From Prevotellaceae bacterium (lineage in GTDB: Bacteria; Bacteroidota; Bacteroidia; Bacteroidales; UBA932), in NCBI GenBank assembly GCA_031266015.1, contig JAISBU010000044.1, positions 1 to 35,303 of the forward strand: a DNA stretch of 35,303 nt, written 5' to 3'. Position 1 is the stretch's first letter, and each line of letters starts with the position of its first letter. The translations under genes were made by a program, and so were the position numbers. Of the stretch, positions 7,631-17,672 are shown one piece after another. The notes beneath the pieces are model-generated. The model was not told where the DNA came from and ran no database searches. It saw only the letters and a list, made by a program, of their open reading frames with translations.

Positions 7631-9028
7631 ATGAAAAAATACATATTTACTTTAGCTATAGCCTCCGTGTGCTTTGCGAATTCCGCATTCGCGCAGGGCG
7701 ACAACTCCGACCCCTCGCTGCTGAGCATTACGTCGGAAAAGAACAACCTGGAATTTACCGCAGGCGGACGCCTGATGTCCGATGTGGCCTACTACCACAG
7801 TGATTTCACCACGCTCAAATCCGGCGCAGCCATCAGCGATGCACGGATACGCGCCTCACTGAAATACAACAAGCTCTACCTCTACGCCGACTTTGACTTC
7901 TCGGGCGGCAAGTTTGCACAGAAAGACCTTTACCTGCGCTACAACCTGAAGGAAGGCGGGAACGGAACGCACAGCATCAAAGCCGGCTTCTATGCCGACC
8001 CCGCTTCGATGGGCTACAACACGAGCCGCTACCAGTATCACTTCATCACCCGCGCTGCGCCTATTGAGGCGCTGGTAACAGGCCGCCAATTGGGAGCAAC
8101 TTATAAATTCTACAACAAGTATATGTTGTTGGATCAAGGTATTTTTGCGGAAAACAGGTACAATAACCAGGAAGCTGGCTACCAGGGCATAACCCTTGCC
8201 GGACGCTGGGTCTACAAAGCCATTCGCTCGGACGACATGACGCTGCATGTGGGCGCTGCCGCACGCTACGCCAAAATGAATACCGGCTACGTGGAAAAGA
8301 ATATTTTCAAGCAGTCGCAGTCGTTCGGCGCCAGCCTTGAAACGAGCGTAGACGCCACCGACCGGTTTCTCCATGTGGACTTGCCCTGGGCGTCGAGCAA
8401 CCTGAACCTGTCGGGCGAGCTGCTGTTTCATACCAACAAGTTCTTTGCGCGCGGCGAGTACCTCTACAAGCATGTAGGCAAGACACAGCCCACGCAGGAG
8501 TTGCTTGAAGCGCAGCTCGGCGGCCTGTGGAGCGCAGGAAGCATTGCGGCTTATCAGAAATTCATTCCCTACCGCGACAACAAGTTTTCCGGCGCGTACG
8601 TGGAGCTGGGCTATCTGCTGTTCGGCAACCGCTACTCCTACAACGATGAAATGGGCGTCCTCGACGGCATGAACGATGATAATGCGCTGGAAGTGGTGGC
8701 GCGCTACAGCTTCGTTAACCTCAACGATATTGTGGATGGCGAATATTTCCTGCGGGGCAGCAAGAAGTTCTATGCCGGCGAAATGACCTCCGCTGCGGCC
8801 AACGCCACCAGCGATCCCGCCGGATACTACTACTACATGGATTACCCACTGCCCTCCACCAGCGTGCCGGGCGGCAAGGCGCACCTCGTTTCGCTGGGCT
8901 TGAACTACACGTTCAACAAGTATGTCAAGCTGATGGCGGAATACAAGTACACACGGGTAGACCACTACTACTACGATTTGGACAAGAACATCCATGCGGC
9001 ACAGCTCAAGATGATGTTCTCTTTCTAA
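7631..9028 (+). CDS. OprO/OprP-type outer membrane porin
   Basis: A 465-aa outer-membrane beta-barrel. The signal peptide MKKYIFTLAIASVCFANSAFA ends at A-F-A|Q. The mature protein opens with a GGRLMSDVAYY strand followed by SDARIRASLKYNK and DLYLRYNL, typical of the phosphate-selective porin O/P family, and ends with alternating strands closing in MMFSF, the C-terminal aromatic expected for barrel assembly. The ATG at 7625 would add two residues; 7631 starts the signal peptide directly. As last gene of the glp operon it likely admits glycerophosphodiesters, glycerol-3-phosphate or phosphate through the outer membrane (inference from context). Confidence 0.85.
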   Translation: MKKYIFTLAIASVCFANSAFAQGDNSDPSLLSITSEKNNLEFTAGGRLMSDVAYYHSDFTTLKSGAAISDARIRASLKYNKLYLYADFDFSGGKFAQKDLYLRYNLKEGGNGTHSIKAGFYADPASMGYNTSRYQYHFITRAAPIEALVTGRQLGATYKFYNKYMLLDQGIFAENRYNNQEAGYQGITLAGRWVYKAIRSDDMTLHVGAAARYAKMNTGYVEKNIFKQSQSFGASLETSVDATDRFLHVDLPWASSNLNLSGELLFHTNKFFARGEYLYKHVGKTQPTQELLEAQLGGLWSAGSIAAYQKFIPYRDNKFSGAYVELGYLLFGNRYSYNDEMGVLDGMNDDNALEVVARYSFVNLNDIVDGEYFLRGSKKFYAGEMTSAAANATSDPAGYYYYMDYPLPSTSVPGGKAHLVSLGLNYTFNKYVKLMAEYKYTRVDHYYYDLDKNIHAAQLKMMFSF

Positions 9029-9078
9029 AGCCGGATTAAAGCCGAACCAGTAAGGCACGGCTAAAGTAGGTAACCATG

Positions 9079-9114
9079 GAGCGGGCAGCATTATAGTTGC
9101 CCGCTCTTTATTTT
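9079..9114 (+). terminator. Intrinsic terminator of the glp operon
   Basis: A perfect 9-bp GC-rich stem (GAGCGGGCA with TGCCCGCTC) with a 10-base loop is followed directly by TTTATTTT. It lies 50 bp after the porin stop codon. Confidence 0.88.
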
Positions 9115-9185
9115 CAACTTATAACAGATGATACCGAGGGTAGGGTGTTCAACTTCTTGTACCCAATTTTCAGACATCTCAACAG

Positions 9186-9494
9186 CTATTCTTCCTTGCC
9201 GGAGTGGGAACCGAAGCCGGTAAAAACATGGCCGGCGCTGTAAAAGTCAACTAATTCGTTACGGTTCAGCAAAAAAAGGGGAAGTTGGGGGATAATTTCT
9301 TGGACGCAGCGAACGGGGAGGCCGTTCGCCTTATTGGCGTTGCCGGCCGGGTTGCTCTCTCCACTGCGAAAGTACAGGTGGTAACCGCTAGGAGCGTTAA
9401 TCTGCGTATTGCTCCAGCCGCTCCCGTGCGCGCTCTGCTCGTTGAGCGCTCCATTGGTGTAGTTACGGAAGCCCGCAGCAGGGAAGAAGACACC
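9186..9494 (-). pseudogene. FISUMP-domain C-terminal fragment, broken
   Basis: Translated on the minus strand without a start codon, this 102-codon open stretch gives a clear C-terminal half of a FISUMP domain (Fibrobacter succinogenes major paralogous domain): FFPAAGFRNYTNGALNEQ, then GWSNTQ, YHLYFRSGESNPAG and NANKANGLPVRCV. Upstream in the same frame are TAG (9495-9497) and TAA codons, so the N-terminal part is missing or scrambled. An unusual tail of about 38 residues follows the RCV motif before the TAG at 9186. It sits downstream of an intact FISUMP gene and an Ig-like gene on the same strand, suggesting a remnant of a duplicated or recombined paralogue. Confidence 0.7.
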
Positions 9495-9763
9495 CTAACG
9501 CAGTTAGTAGCCGCTGGCAAAGTAAACTGCTCCCTTTCTTTAATAAGGGTGTACAGTGGGCTACTGAAATTATCAAGACCTCTCTTGCGAGCAGTAAAAA
9601 AACTGTACCACCTTCAAAACGCTCATCTCTCCGTTGTGGACTCCCATTTTCTCACTCCCCTCTTAAAAACTTTTCAAAGAACAAAATTGTCATGCCGTAT
9701 GCTTTCCGCTCTAGCTATTTGCTGTAAATGTACGAATTTTGTTGGAGTCATGTACTGTTGTTA

Positions 9764-9795
9764 AAAAGCTCAGCGCCTCCACCTGCACCGGAGGC
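9764..9795 (-). terminator. Probable terminator downstream of the Ig-like protein gene
   Basis: On the minus strand a GCCTCC/GGAGGC stem with a 9-base loop is followed by GCTGAGC and a five-T run. It lies about 60 bp past the stop of the 613-aa gene. The T-run does not directly abut the stem, so this is a moderate call. Confidence 0.4.
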
Positions 9796-9855
9796 CCTGC
9801 AAAGCCCATGCGAACAAGGCGTGTAAGCGCTGCGCTTTTTAGCATTTAATGAAAA

Positions 9856-11697
9856 CTACGGACGCCAGGCACACAAAACAGAAGCTACAGTTGGACAACT
9901 TATATCGTTTCCGCTTCCAGTTGTCCATTTCTGTACTATACAACTTTCACCACTTGTTCCACCGTCATTTGGTTCTCCCGGATTCCACATCATCCCATCC
10001 GGCCACGAAACTCCTGTGGTTGCTACTGTACTACAGGTAACGCTATTCGATGCCACATCAAACCTAGCGCCGCCCTTGCGCCCTTCACCATAAGCAGGGA
10101 CATACCAGTTTGTACCTTTGGCTAAACACGCCGTAAAGCCTGTTCCTTTCGTTGCAAGTGCATTTATTCTTTGAGAATTTGTCCGTCCGTCATTAAGGGA
10201 AAAAAGGCTTCCTCCGGGGTGGTCTGTTGTTAATAAAGGGCCTGTCGTATTTGCTCCAATCCACAGATCAACCTCTGCAACGCCTCCTTCATAAGCGCAG
10301 CCCGCACAATAAGTTGTACCGCTCGGTATTGCAGGCATGTTCAACGTTGGAGGAGTACCAACAGCGGCGCTAATACACCCCTTGCTATCCCTAACTTTAA
10401 TGGTAGTTGTAGTTGCAGTGTAGGCAGTAGCAGCTGTTCCGGGCGTTGTGGTAACAGTGCCCCCACCAACTACAACGATTGGATTAATGCTGTAGTTAGA
10501 ACCGGATCCGGAAGCATAGGTATAGGGAGGTGTTCCTCCGGTGGCAGTAGTTCTAACTGCAATCAGACCATTTGTGGTTAAGAGGCTTGCAGCTGCCACC
10601 GGCACATTTGTACTTGCCGTTACGTTCACGGTTTGCCTTTCGCTTTCACAGCCCGTCGCCGCGCTGTAGGCCGCCACGGAGTAGCTGGTCGGAAACGCCG
10701 AGATGGCCGGGGTGATGTAGGCGGCGCTCTGCGACAGGATGACCGTTGAGGCGCTGTCGCTGTACCAGCGGGCCACCCCCGTGCCGGTCACCACGCTCAG
10801 CGTAGCGGCGTTGCCCGAGCACACCGCATCGCCCGTGGCGGAGGTAATCGTGGGCAGCGCGTTGATGCTGGCGGTTACGGGAGTTCTTGCGGCGCTCTCA
10901 CAGCCCGTGGCGGCGTTGTAGCTGCTCACGTGGTAGGTGGTGGCCACCGTGATGTCCGGGGTAAAGTAGGTGGCGTCTTGCACCAGCAGGCTGCCTCCGC
11001 TGCCGGCCTCGTACCAGCGGCAGGTGGTGCCGCTGGTACCCGCCGTGGCCTTGAGCGTGGCGGAGCCCCCGCTGCAGGCCGCCCCCGCTGTTACCGCAGG
11101 GCTGCCCGGCGTGGGGCTTAGCGAGGTCGTAACCCTGGCCCTGGCCGTGCTCACGCACCCGTCGGCGGTGCTTCTCGCCTGCGCCCAGTAGCTCGTCGCC
11201 TCCGTTAGGGGCGGCGTGTAGTAGCTGGCGCTGCCCATCAGCAGCGGCACGTTGGACCCGCTTCCGATGGTATCCGCGTACCAGTCGATGACCGCCCCCG
11301 CTGAGGCCGAAGCGCTGAGGCTGGCGCCCGCCCCGGAGCAGAAGGCCCCGGAGCTCACCGCTGCTACGGTGGGGAAGCTGTAGCAGCTCTGCACCAGCAC
11401 CGTGAAGGGCGCGGTGTACGCCCCCGCGCTGCACTCCGTGGAGTACGCCACCCTGCGGTAGGCGTAGCTGCCCGCCTCCAGCGCAGGCGGCGTGGTGTAG
11501 GAGGCGGAGGTGGCGTTCTCTACCTCGGCCTCCGGCGCGCCGTCCTTGCTCACCATCCACCTGTACTGCAGGTTGGCCCCGCCCGCAGCATCGGTCAGGC
11601 TGTTGATCTCCACCGTTTGCCCCACGTTGATTACGGCCTGAGGCCTGGCCGAGAGCCCTGCCAGCACCAGCAAGGCCGAGAAAATGTACTGTTTCAT
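9856..11697 (-). CDS. Secreted multi-domain protein with Ig-like and SprB-like repeats
   Basis: A 613-aa exported protein with a signal peptide (residues 1-20). Four Ig-like units follow at about 21-105, 106-190, 190-273 and 274-357. Units 2-4 share the pattern C-S-G-x-A-x-L (FCSGAGASL, ACSGGSATL, VCSGNAATL), then WY, then S-x-Y...GC(V/E)S. Next is a SprB-type repeat (TGGTPPYTY...RDSKGCIS) and a cysteine-containing C-terminal region of about 180 residues with NWYVPAYGE and WNPGEPND. Such architecture is typical of Bacteroidetes surface adhesins, but no type IX sorting domain is obvious. Composition changes abruptly inside the gene near 10,630. It follows the FISUMP gene by 77 bp and is probably co-transcribed. 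Exact function is unknown. Confidence 0.75.
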   Translation of the reverse strand: MKQYIFSALLVLAGLSARPQAVINVGQTVEINSLTDAAGGANLQYRWMVSKDGAPEAEVENATSASYTTPPALEAGSYAYRRVAYSTECSAGAYTAPFTVLVQSCYSFPTVAAVSSGAFCSGAGASLSASASAGAVIDWYADTIGSGSNVPLLMGSASYYTPPLTEATSYWAQARSTADGCVSTARARVTTSLSPTPGSPAVTAGAACSGGSATLKATAGTSGTTCRWYEAGSGGSLLVQDATYFTPDITVATTYHVSSYNAATGCESAARTPVTASINALPTITSATGDAVCSGNAATLSVVTGTGVARWYSDSASTVILSQSAAYITPAISAFPTSYSVAAYSAATGCESERQTVNVTASTNVPVAAASLLTTNGLIAVRTTATGGTPPYTYASGSGSNYSINPIVVVGGGTVTTTPGTAATAYTATTTTIKVRDSKGCISAAVGTPPTLNMPAIPSGTTYCAGCAYEGGVAEVDLWIGANTTGPLLTTDHPGGSLFSLNDGRTNSQRINALATKGTGFTACLAKGTNWYVPAYGEGRKGGARFDVASNSVTCSTVATTGVSWPDGMMWNPGEPNDGGTSGESCIVQKWTTGSGNDISCPTVASVLCAWRP

Positions 11698-11774
11698 AGC
11701 TATGGTTGTTGTTTACGTGATTCGAGTTGCAATATGCAACCTGTCATTATTCTTTTGTTCTTTTGTTCCTTGCT

Positions 11775-13334
11775 CTAGTAGCCTACTCCAATGAATCCCG
11801 GGCTCACCGGCGTACAGCCCGGGGGTACCCCCACCTCGCCGTGCAGCGTCTGGGTGATGGTTACGCTCTGCGCGGCGCTGGGCTGGCTGAAGTAGCCCAG
11901 CGCGTTGCTCCCCTTTGCCCACAGCTGGTACTGCTGCTCGGTGACGCCCGGCCCGTTGCTGATCACCAGGTAGGGGTTGCCCCCCTGCTGGGCGGCGGCC
12001 CCGTCCACGTAGAAGGTTAGGCTGTTGAAGGCCGCCATGTTGCTCACCTGCGTAACGGTATCCCCCGAGCAGCTGTGGGATGTCATGCCCAGCACCGGCG
12101 TGGCGACGCTCACGATGGGGCCGGGGGCGCTCCCCGCTCCGTACAGGCACCGAACCGGCAGGTAGTCCCGCTTGACGCCCCGGTTGCTGTCAGCGGCCAG
12201 CGGAGTGGCCGTCCAGGCGCCGTTTACCGCTACGGCCGCCACGCGGTTCACGCTGTCCGTGCCGGCGTCCAGCCCGGGCCGAAGGGCGCTCCAGTAGGCC
12301 CCGAAGCGTATGCTGCCTCCGCCAATACCCCGCTGCGCCTCAAAGGGCGTGGCGCTCCAGCCGAACCCGTGCCGGTCCGTGGCGCTTCTCAGGCCGGCCT
12401 GCACGCCAAAGCCGCTGAAGGAGGCCAGTTTGGCCACCGCCTCCCCCTGCCAGGGGTCGTAGGTGTTGGCCAGGCTGCCCGCCCCGTAGCCCAACTGCCC
12501 CCACTCCACGTCCGTGGGCAGGTGCCACCCGGGGGGACAGACCCCCTGGGGGCCGACCAGTTCGTACACCAGCGAGGGGTAGCGCGTGGCCGCGCCGTCA
12601 TCGTACACCCCCGTCATGGCCTCGAACCAGCTGTACAGCCTGCCCACCGTGTCGCAGCTGGCCTCCGTGGGGTAGCACTTGCCCGCCTGCCGCCAGCGCA
12701 GGTTCTGCCCCAGCCACCACTGCTCGACACCATCCATGTATACCGTACGGTATATATTACAGTCTCTACCATCTCGAACAAACGCCTCCCAGCGGGCGCC
12801 CGCCCCCGTGGAGGCGCGGCTGCAGGCCAAGAGCGTGGGATCGCTATCCTTGTTGGGGTAGGGGCAGTCCTGCCAAATATCTTTCCTGGTAAAAGTAGTA
12901 GCGGAGCCGCCCACCCCGCAGCCTAAGCACTTATCCGCCAGGCGGTACACCTCCACCGCCAGGGCAACGCTGTCGGTGGGCAGCACGCCGGAGGGCAGGG
13001 TGGCCTTCAGCGTAAGCCCGCCGACCGTTACATCGGTCATGGCGGAGTCGTTTATCAATGTATACCGATCGGTATTCGACAGGATGGTACCGGAGGCGGC
13101 GGTGAACTTTACCCTGGCGCTGTCCACCCACGCACCGGCACGGTACACCCTGGTTGTAAACCCCAGCGCGTAGCGGGCGCACAAGTCCGGGGCGTCGTAG
13201 GCGAGCTCGCCGAAGATGAGGCGGTTCTTGAGGTCGACGTGGGTGTTGGTAAGGTAGGCCGCGGGCTCAGCCCAGGCTCGTATGCTGAGGAACATCCCAA
13301 AAAGGAGCAGGCTCAGCAGAATTATTTTTTTCAT
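11775..13334 (-). CDS. Secreted FISUMP-domain protein
   Basis: A 519-aa exported protein. The start at 13334 puts MKKIILLSLLLFG at the head of a signal peptide ending near AWA|EP; an ATG at 13370 would bury it. The central part (roughly residues 190-415) is a FISUMP domain (TIGR02145 type): WWLGQNLRW, GRLYSWFEAMTG, GVCPPGWHLPTDVEWGQL, YWSALRPG and LPVRCLYG. The C-terminus resembles an Ig/PKD-like segment (SHSCSGDTVTQVSNMAAFN). FISUMP proteins are abundant secreted proteins of Bacteroidetes and Fibrobacter with no firmly known function; surface adhesion has been suggested. The gene is strikingly GC-rich compared with all flanking genes except the 5' part of its downstream neighbour. Confidence 0.82.
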   Translation of the reverse strand: MKKIILLSLLLFGMFLSIRAWAEPAAYLTNTHVDLKNRLIFGELAYDAPDLCARYALGFTTRVYRAGAWVDSARVKFTAASGTILSNTDRYTLINDSAMTDVTVGGLTLKATLPSGVLPTDSVALAVEVYRLADKCLGCGVGGSATTFTRKDIWQDCPYPNKDSDPTLLACSRASTGAGARWEAFVRDGRDCNIYRTVYMDGVEQWWLGQNLRWRQAGKCYPTEASCDTVGRLYSWFEAMTGVYDDGAATRYPSLVYELVGPQGVCPPGWHLPTDVEWGQLGYGAGSLANTYDPWQGEAVAKLASFSGFGVQAGLRSATDRHGFGWSATPFEAQRGIGGGSIRFGAYWSALRPGLDAGTDSVNRVAAVAVNGAWTATPLAADSNRGVKRDYLPVRCLYGAGSAPGPIVSVATPVLGMTSHSCSGDTVTQVSNMAAFNSLTFYVDGAAAQQGGNPYLVISNGPGVTEQQYQLWAKGSNALGYFSQPSAAQSVTITQTLHGEVGVPPGCTPVSPGFIGVGY

Positions 13335-14054
13335 AGAAGCAGAAAAAATTAGTTTGCTCTGTTGCCCCAACTCCCCGGGCGATGTAAAACGCGGTGAAGA
13401 CGTACTCTATACAATGAGAAAGCGCGGAGTTGCAATCCTTATTCTGAACTGAGGTACCACCACGCACCCATAACAGAAAATAAGTACAACCTCGCGCCAC
13501 GCTAAAGCCTAGCATGGACGTGAACTTGCTCTTTATTCTTTCTGTTATATAAAACTTGGTGGTTTTCAGTCGCAAAGAATAAAAGCTAACGCTTTAGAAA
13601 AAGTATGTCTACAAAAATATCTGCGTCAGATCCTCTCTACATTTTAGTTAATTCTACCAAACGCCTATGCTACCAACGATCTGACAATATGGGTAACCGG
13701 TGTGCCTGGCATACAGGCTGCAAATATAGCAATTTTTTTGCTTATGCGCTACTTGCTGTCATAAAAAGAACGGGAAACAGAAAAATTTATTGTGTTGTAA
13801 TTTACTATTTATTGGCGGGTGGGGGTTGTCATGATAATTCTTTTTACGTGTTTAAAGATAAAAACATGTAACGAAATTGGATATTACACCCTGAATTTAT
13901 GCGCAAATGCCCGTTGGGATATGCCCCCTGCTCTTCGATTCATCTTTAACAAGCTCTCCCGGATGTATCGGTATAAATGGATTTCCTGTGTTACTCATAA
14001 CAGCTTTATTTATTTGTGATTTCTGATATCAATTCTACTTTCAAAACTCCTAGA
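13335..14054. other. Intergenic region without a convincing gene
   Basis: About 720 bp between two leftward genes. Short open frames here have no recognisable motif and no signal peptide. A minus-strand TATATTTG (13721-13728) fits the -7 consensus and would give the FISUMP gene a leader of nearly 400 bases, but it has no -33 partner. Composition is much lower in GC than the gene to its left. I see no RNA gene or repeat. Confidence 0.5.
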
Positions 14055-14097
14055 GTAAACAAAAAAGAGCTCAAAATTTGAGCCCTTTTTTGTTTAC
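14055..14097 (-). terminator. Intrinsic terminator of slyD, symmetrical
   Basis: A long inverted repeat: GTAAACAAAAAAG at one end and CTTTTTTGTTTAC at the other around a GAGCTCAAA/TTTGAGC core. On either strand the hairpin ends in a T-run, so it can act for both directions. It lies 14 bp after the slyD stop codon. Confidence 0.85.
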
Positions 14098-14111
14098 CAT
14101 CAGCGTAAATC

Positions 14112-14648
14112 TTAATGACATCCGCAACCACAGCCATCATGTTCATGTTCGCCACAATCTTCGTCTCCGCAGCCACAAATATGTCCTTTTTTTAGCTCCT
14201 TTTCTGTGGCCTCACGAACATCCTCAACCTTTCCGGTAAAGTGCAAATCCATTCCTGCCAGCGGGTGATTAAAGTCCAGCATAACGCTGTTATCCTTTAA
14301 TTCTACCACGGTACCGTTCAGAATGTGTCCGTCATGGTCTTGCATGGGAACAACGTTGCCTTCTACAAGCAAATCCTCTTCCAATTCGCCATCTACCATA
14401 AACATATCGTGCGGAAACTCCAGTATCATCCCTTCAATAACCTCACCGTAGCCGTCAGCTGCAGAAAGCTTAAAGTCAAATATATCGCCTGCCTTCTTTC
14501 CGGCAACATTGGCCTCAAATTTCGGTAGCAGCATTCCGTTTCCAAAAATAAACTGCAAAGGACTCCTTGCATCCGCTTGATCTACGATGTCACCGTCTAC
14601 CACAAGCCGATACGATAGCGAAACTACCCTGTTGTTTTCTACTTGCAT
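14112..14648 (-). CDS. slyD: FKBP-type peptidyl-prolyl cis-trans isomerase, SlyD-like
   Basis: A 178-aa cytoplasmic prolyl isomerase and metallochaperone. The FKBP part opens with VVSLSYRLVVDGDIVDQAD and PLQFIFGNGMLLPKFE; the insert-in-flap chaperone domain follows (about residues 65-125), and the FKBP fold closes with LDFNHPLAGMDLHF, a SlyD hallmark. The last 24 residues are rich in Cys and His (CGCGDEDCGEHEHDGCGCGCH), the metal-binding tail known from nickel-handling SlyD. It is a single-gene unit with its own promoter and terminator. Confidence 0.93.
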   Translation of the reverse strand: MQVENNRVVSLSYRLVVDGDIVDQADARSPLQFIFGNGMLLPKFEANVAGKKAGDIFDFKLSAADGYGEVIEGMILEFPHDMFMVDGELEEDLLVEGNVVPMQDHDGHILNGTVVELKDNSVMLDFNHPLAGMDLHFTGKVEDVREATEKELKKGHICGCGDEDCGEHEHDGCGCGCH

Positions 14649-14683
14649 AATTAGAAATCAGCTCAACTGTTGAAATAAACGTG

Positions 14684-14691
14684 CAAAGTTA
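14684..14691 (-). promoter_or_regulatory. -7 box of the slyD promoter
   Basis: TAACTTTG on the minus strand fits TAnnTTTG, 35 bases before the slyD ATG. A -33 TTTG at 19-21 bp is not evident. Confidence 0.5.
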
Positions 14692-14743
14692 ACACGAAAA
14701 AACACAAAATGATTCAACAAATTAAGCAATCCAGTATTTTGTC

Positions 14744-17018
<2,275 letters not shown>

Positions 17019-17025
<7 letters not shown>

Positions 17026-17618
17026 GCTTCTTCCTCCTCTGCTTGGCGTTGCTTTACTATTTTTTGTCCTGCCTTAGACAGGTTTTCTTCGTCCTCCATA
17101 AAGCGTTTTATCTTCAAAATTGCCTGCTCGTAACCCGGAATCTGCACCTTCTCATACAGGTTTACCTTTTGGGTTGTCTTCTTACGGGCTACATCCAACA
17201 AACGCATTTTTTGCAAGAAAAACTCTCGCTCTACGCCATACATAGCTAACTTTTTCAGTATATCCACCCCATCGGTGTACCAGTATGGCTTGTCAAAAAG
17301 GCTAAACTCCTTTTCATCAAACTCTACCTCGCCAAGAGTGGGAATAACCACTCCCGCTATCTTCTGTCTGCCCATGCTCACATCCCGCACGGCAAGCAGC
17401 TCTTCATCAAACTCTCCCCACAGCGTACGCATGTAGCCGTACTGCGATATTTGCTCCTGCAGCTTTTTCTCTAAATCATCAGCCGCATCCTTCGCTCGCC
17501 TGACCTCCATGCGCAATGCGCTTTCCTTACTTTTTATAGTAGGCAGCGCCCTGGTACGCATCTTCAGCTGCTTGTTCAGCTCGTTCAGCGAAGTCTTATT
17601 GAATTGAAACTTAATCAA
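17019..17618 (-). CDS. ntpD: V/A-type ATPase subunit D (central stalk)
   Basis: A 199-aa central rotor shaft subunit, analogous to F-type gamma. The N-terminus IKFQFNKTSLNELNKQLKM and the long helical coiled coil (KSKESALRMEVRRAKDAADDLEKKL) are typical, as is the C-terminal helix with RRFMEDEE-like spacing (KIKRFMEDEENLSK). It lies 54 bp after ntpB and overlaps ntpI by 7 bases. Confidence 0.92.
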
Positions 17619-17672
17619 TTGTAATGGTTAATTATCAGTGGCCGGTATAAAATGTGGTTAAACTGTTAACCG

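Noticed and set aside
7856-9091. 411-codon open frame antisense to the porin gene
   Set aside because: The plus-strand frame encodes a signal peptide and a recognisable beta-barrel; the antisense translation is Val/His-rich without motifs.
9285-9764. 159-codon plus-strand open frame
   Set aside because: It is antisense to the FISUMP remnant and has no recognisable domain.
11713-12926. Long open frames overlapping the FISUMP gene on both strands
   Set aside because: They are by-products of the very high GC content. The minus-strand frame of 11775-13334 has a signal peptide and a clear FISUMP domain; the others have low-complexity Pro/Arg/Gly-rich translations.
13605-14019. Two small plus-strand open frames in the spacer left of slyD
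   Set aside because: No motif, no plausible ribosome binding site, no recognised family, and composition typical of spacer.
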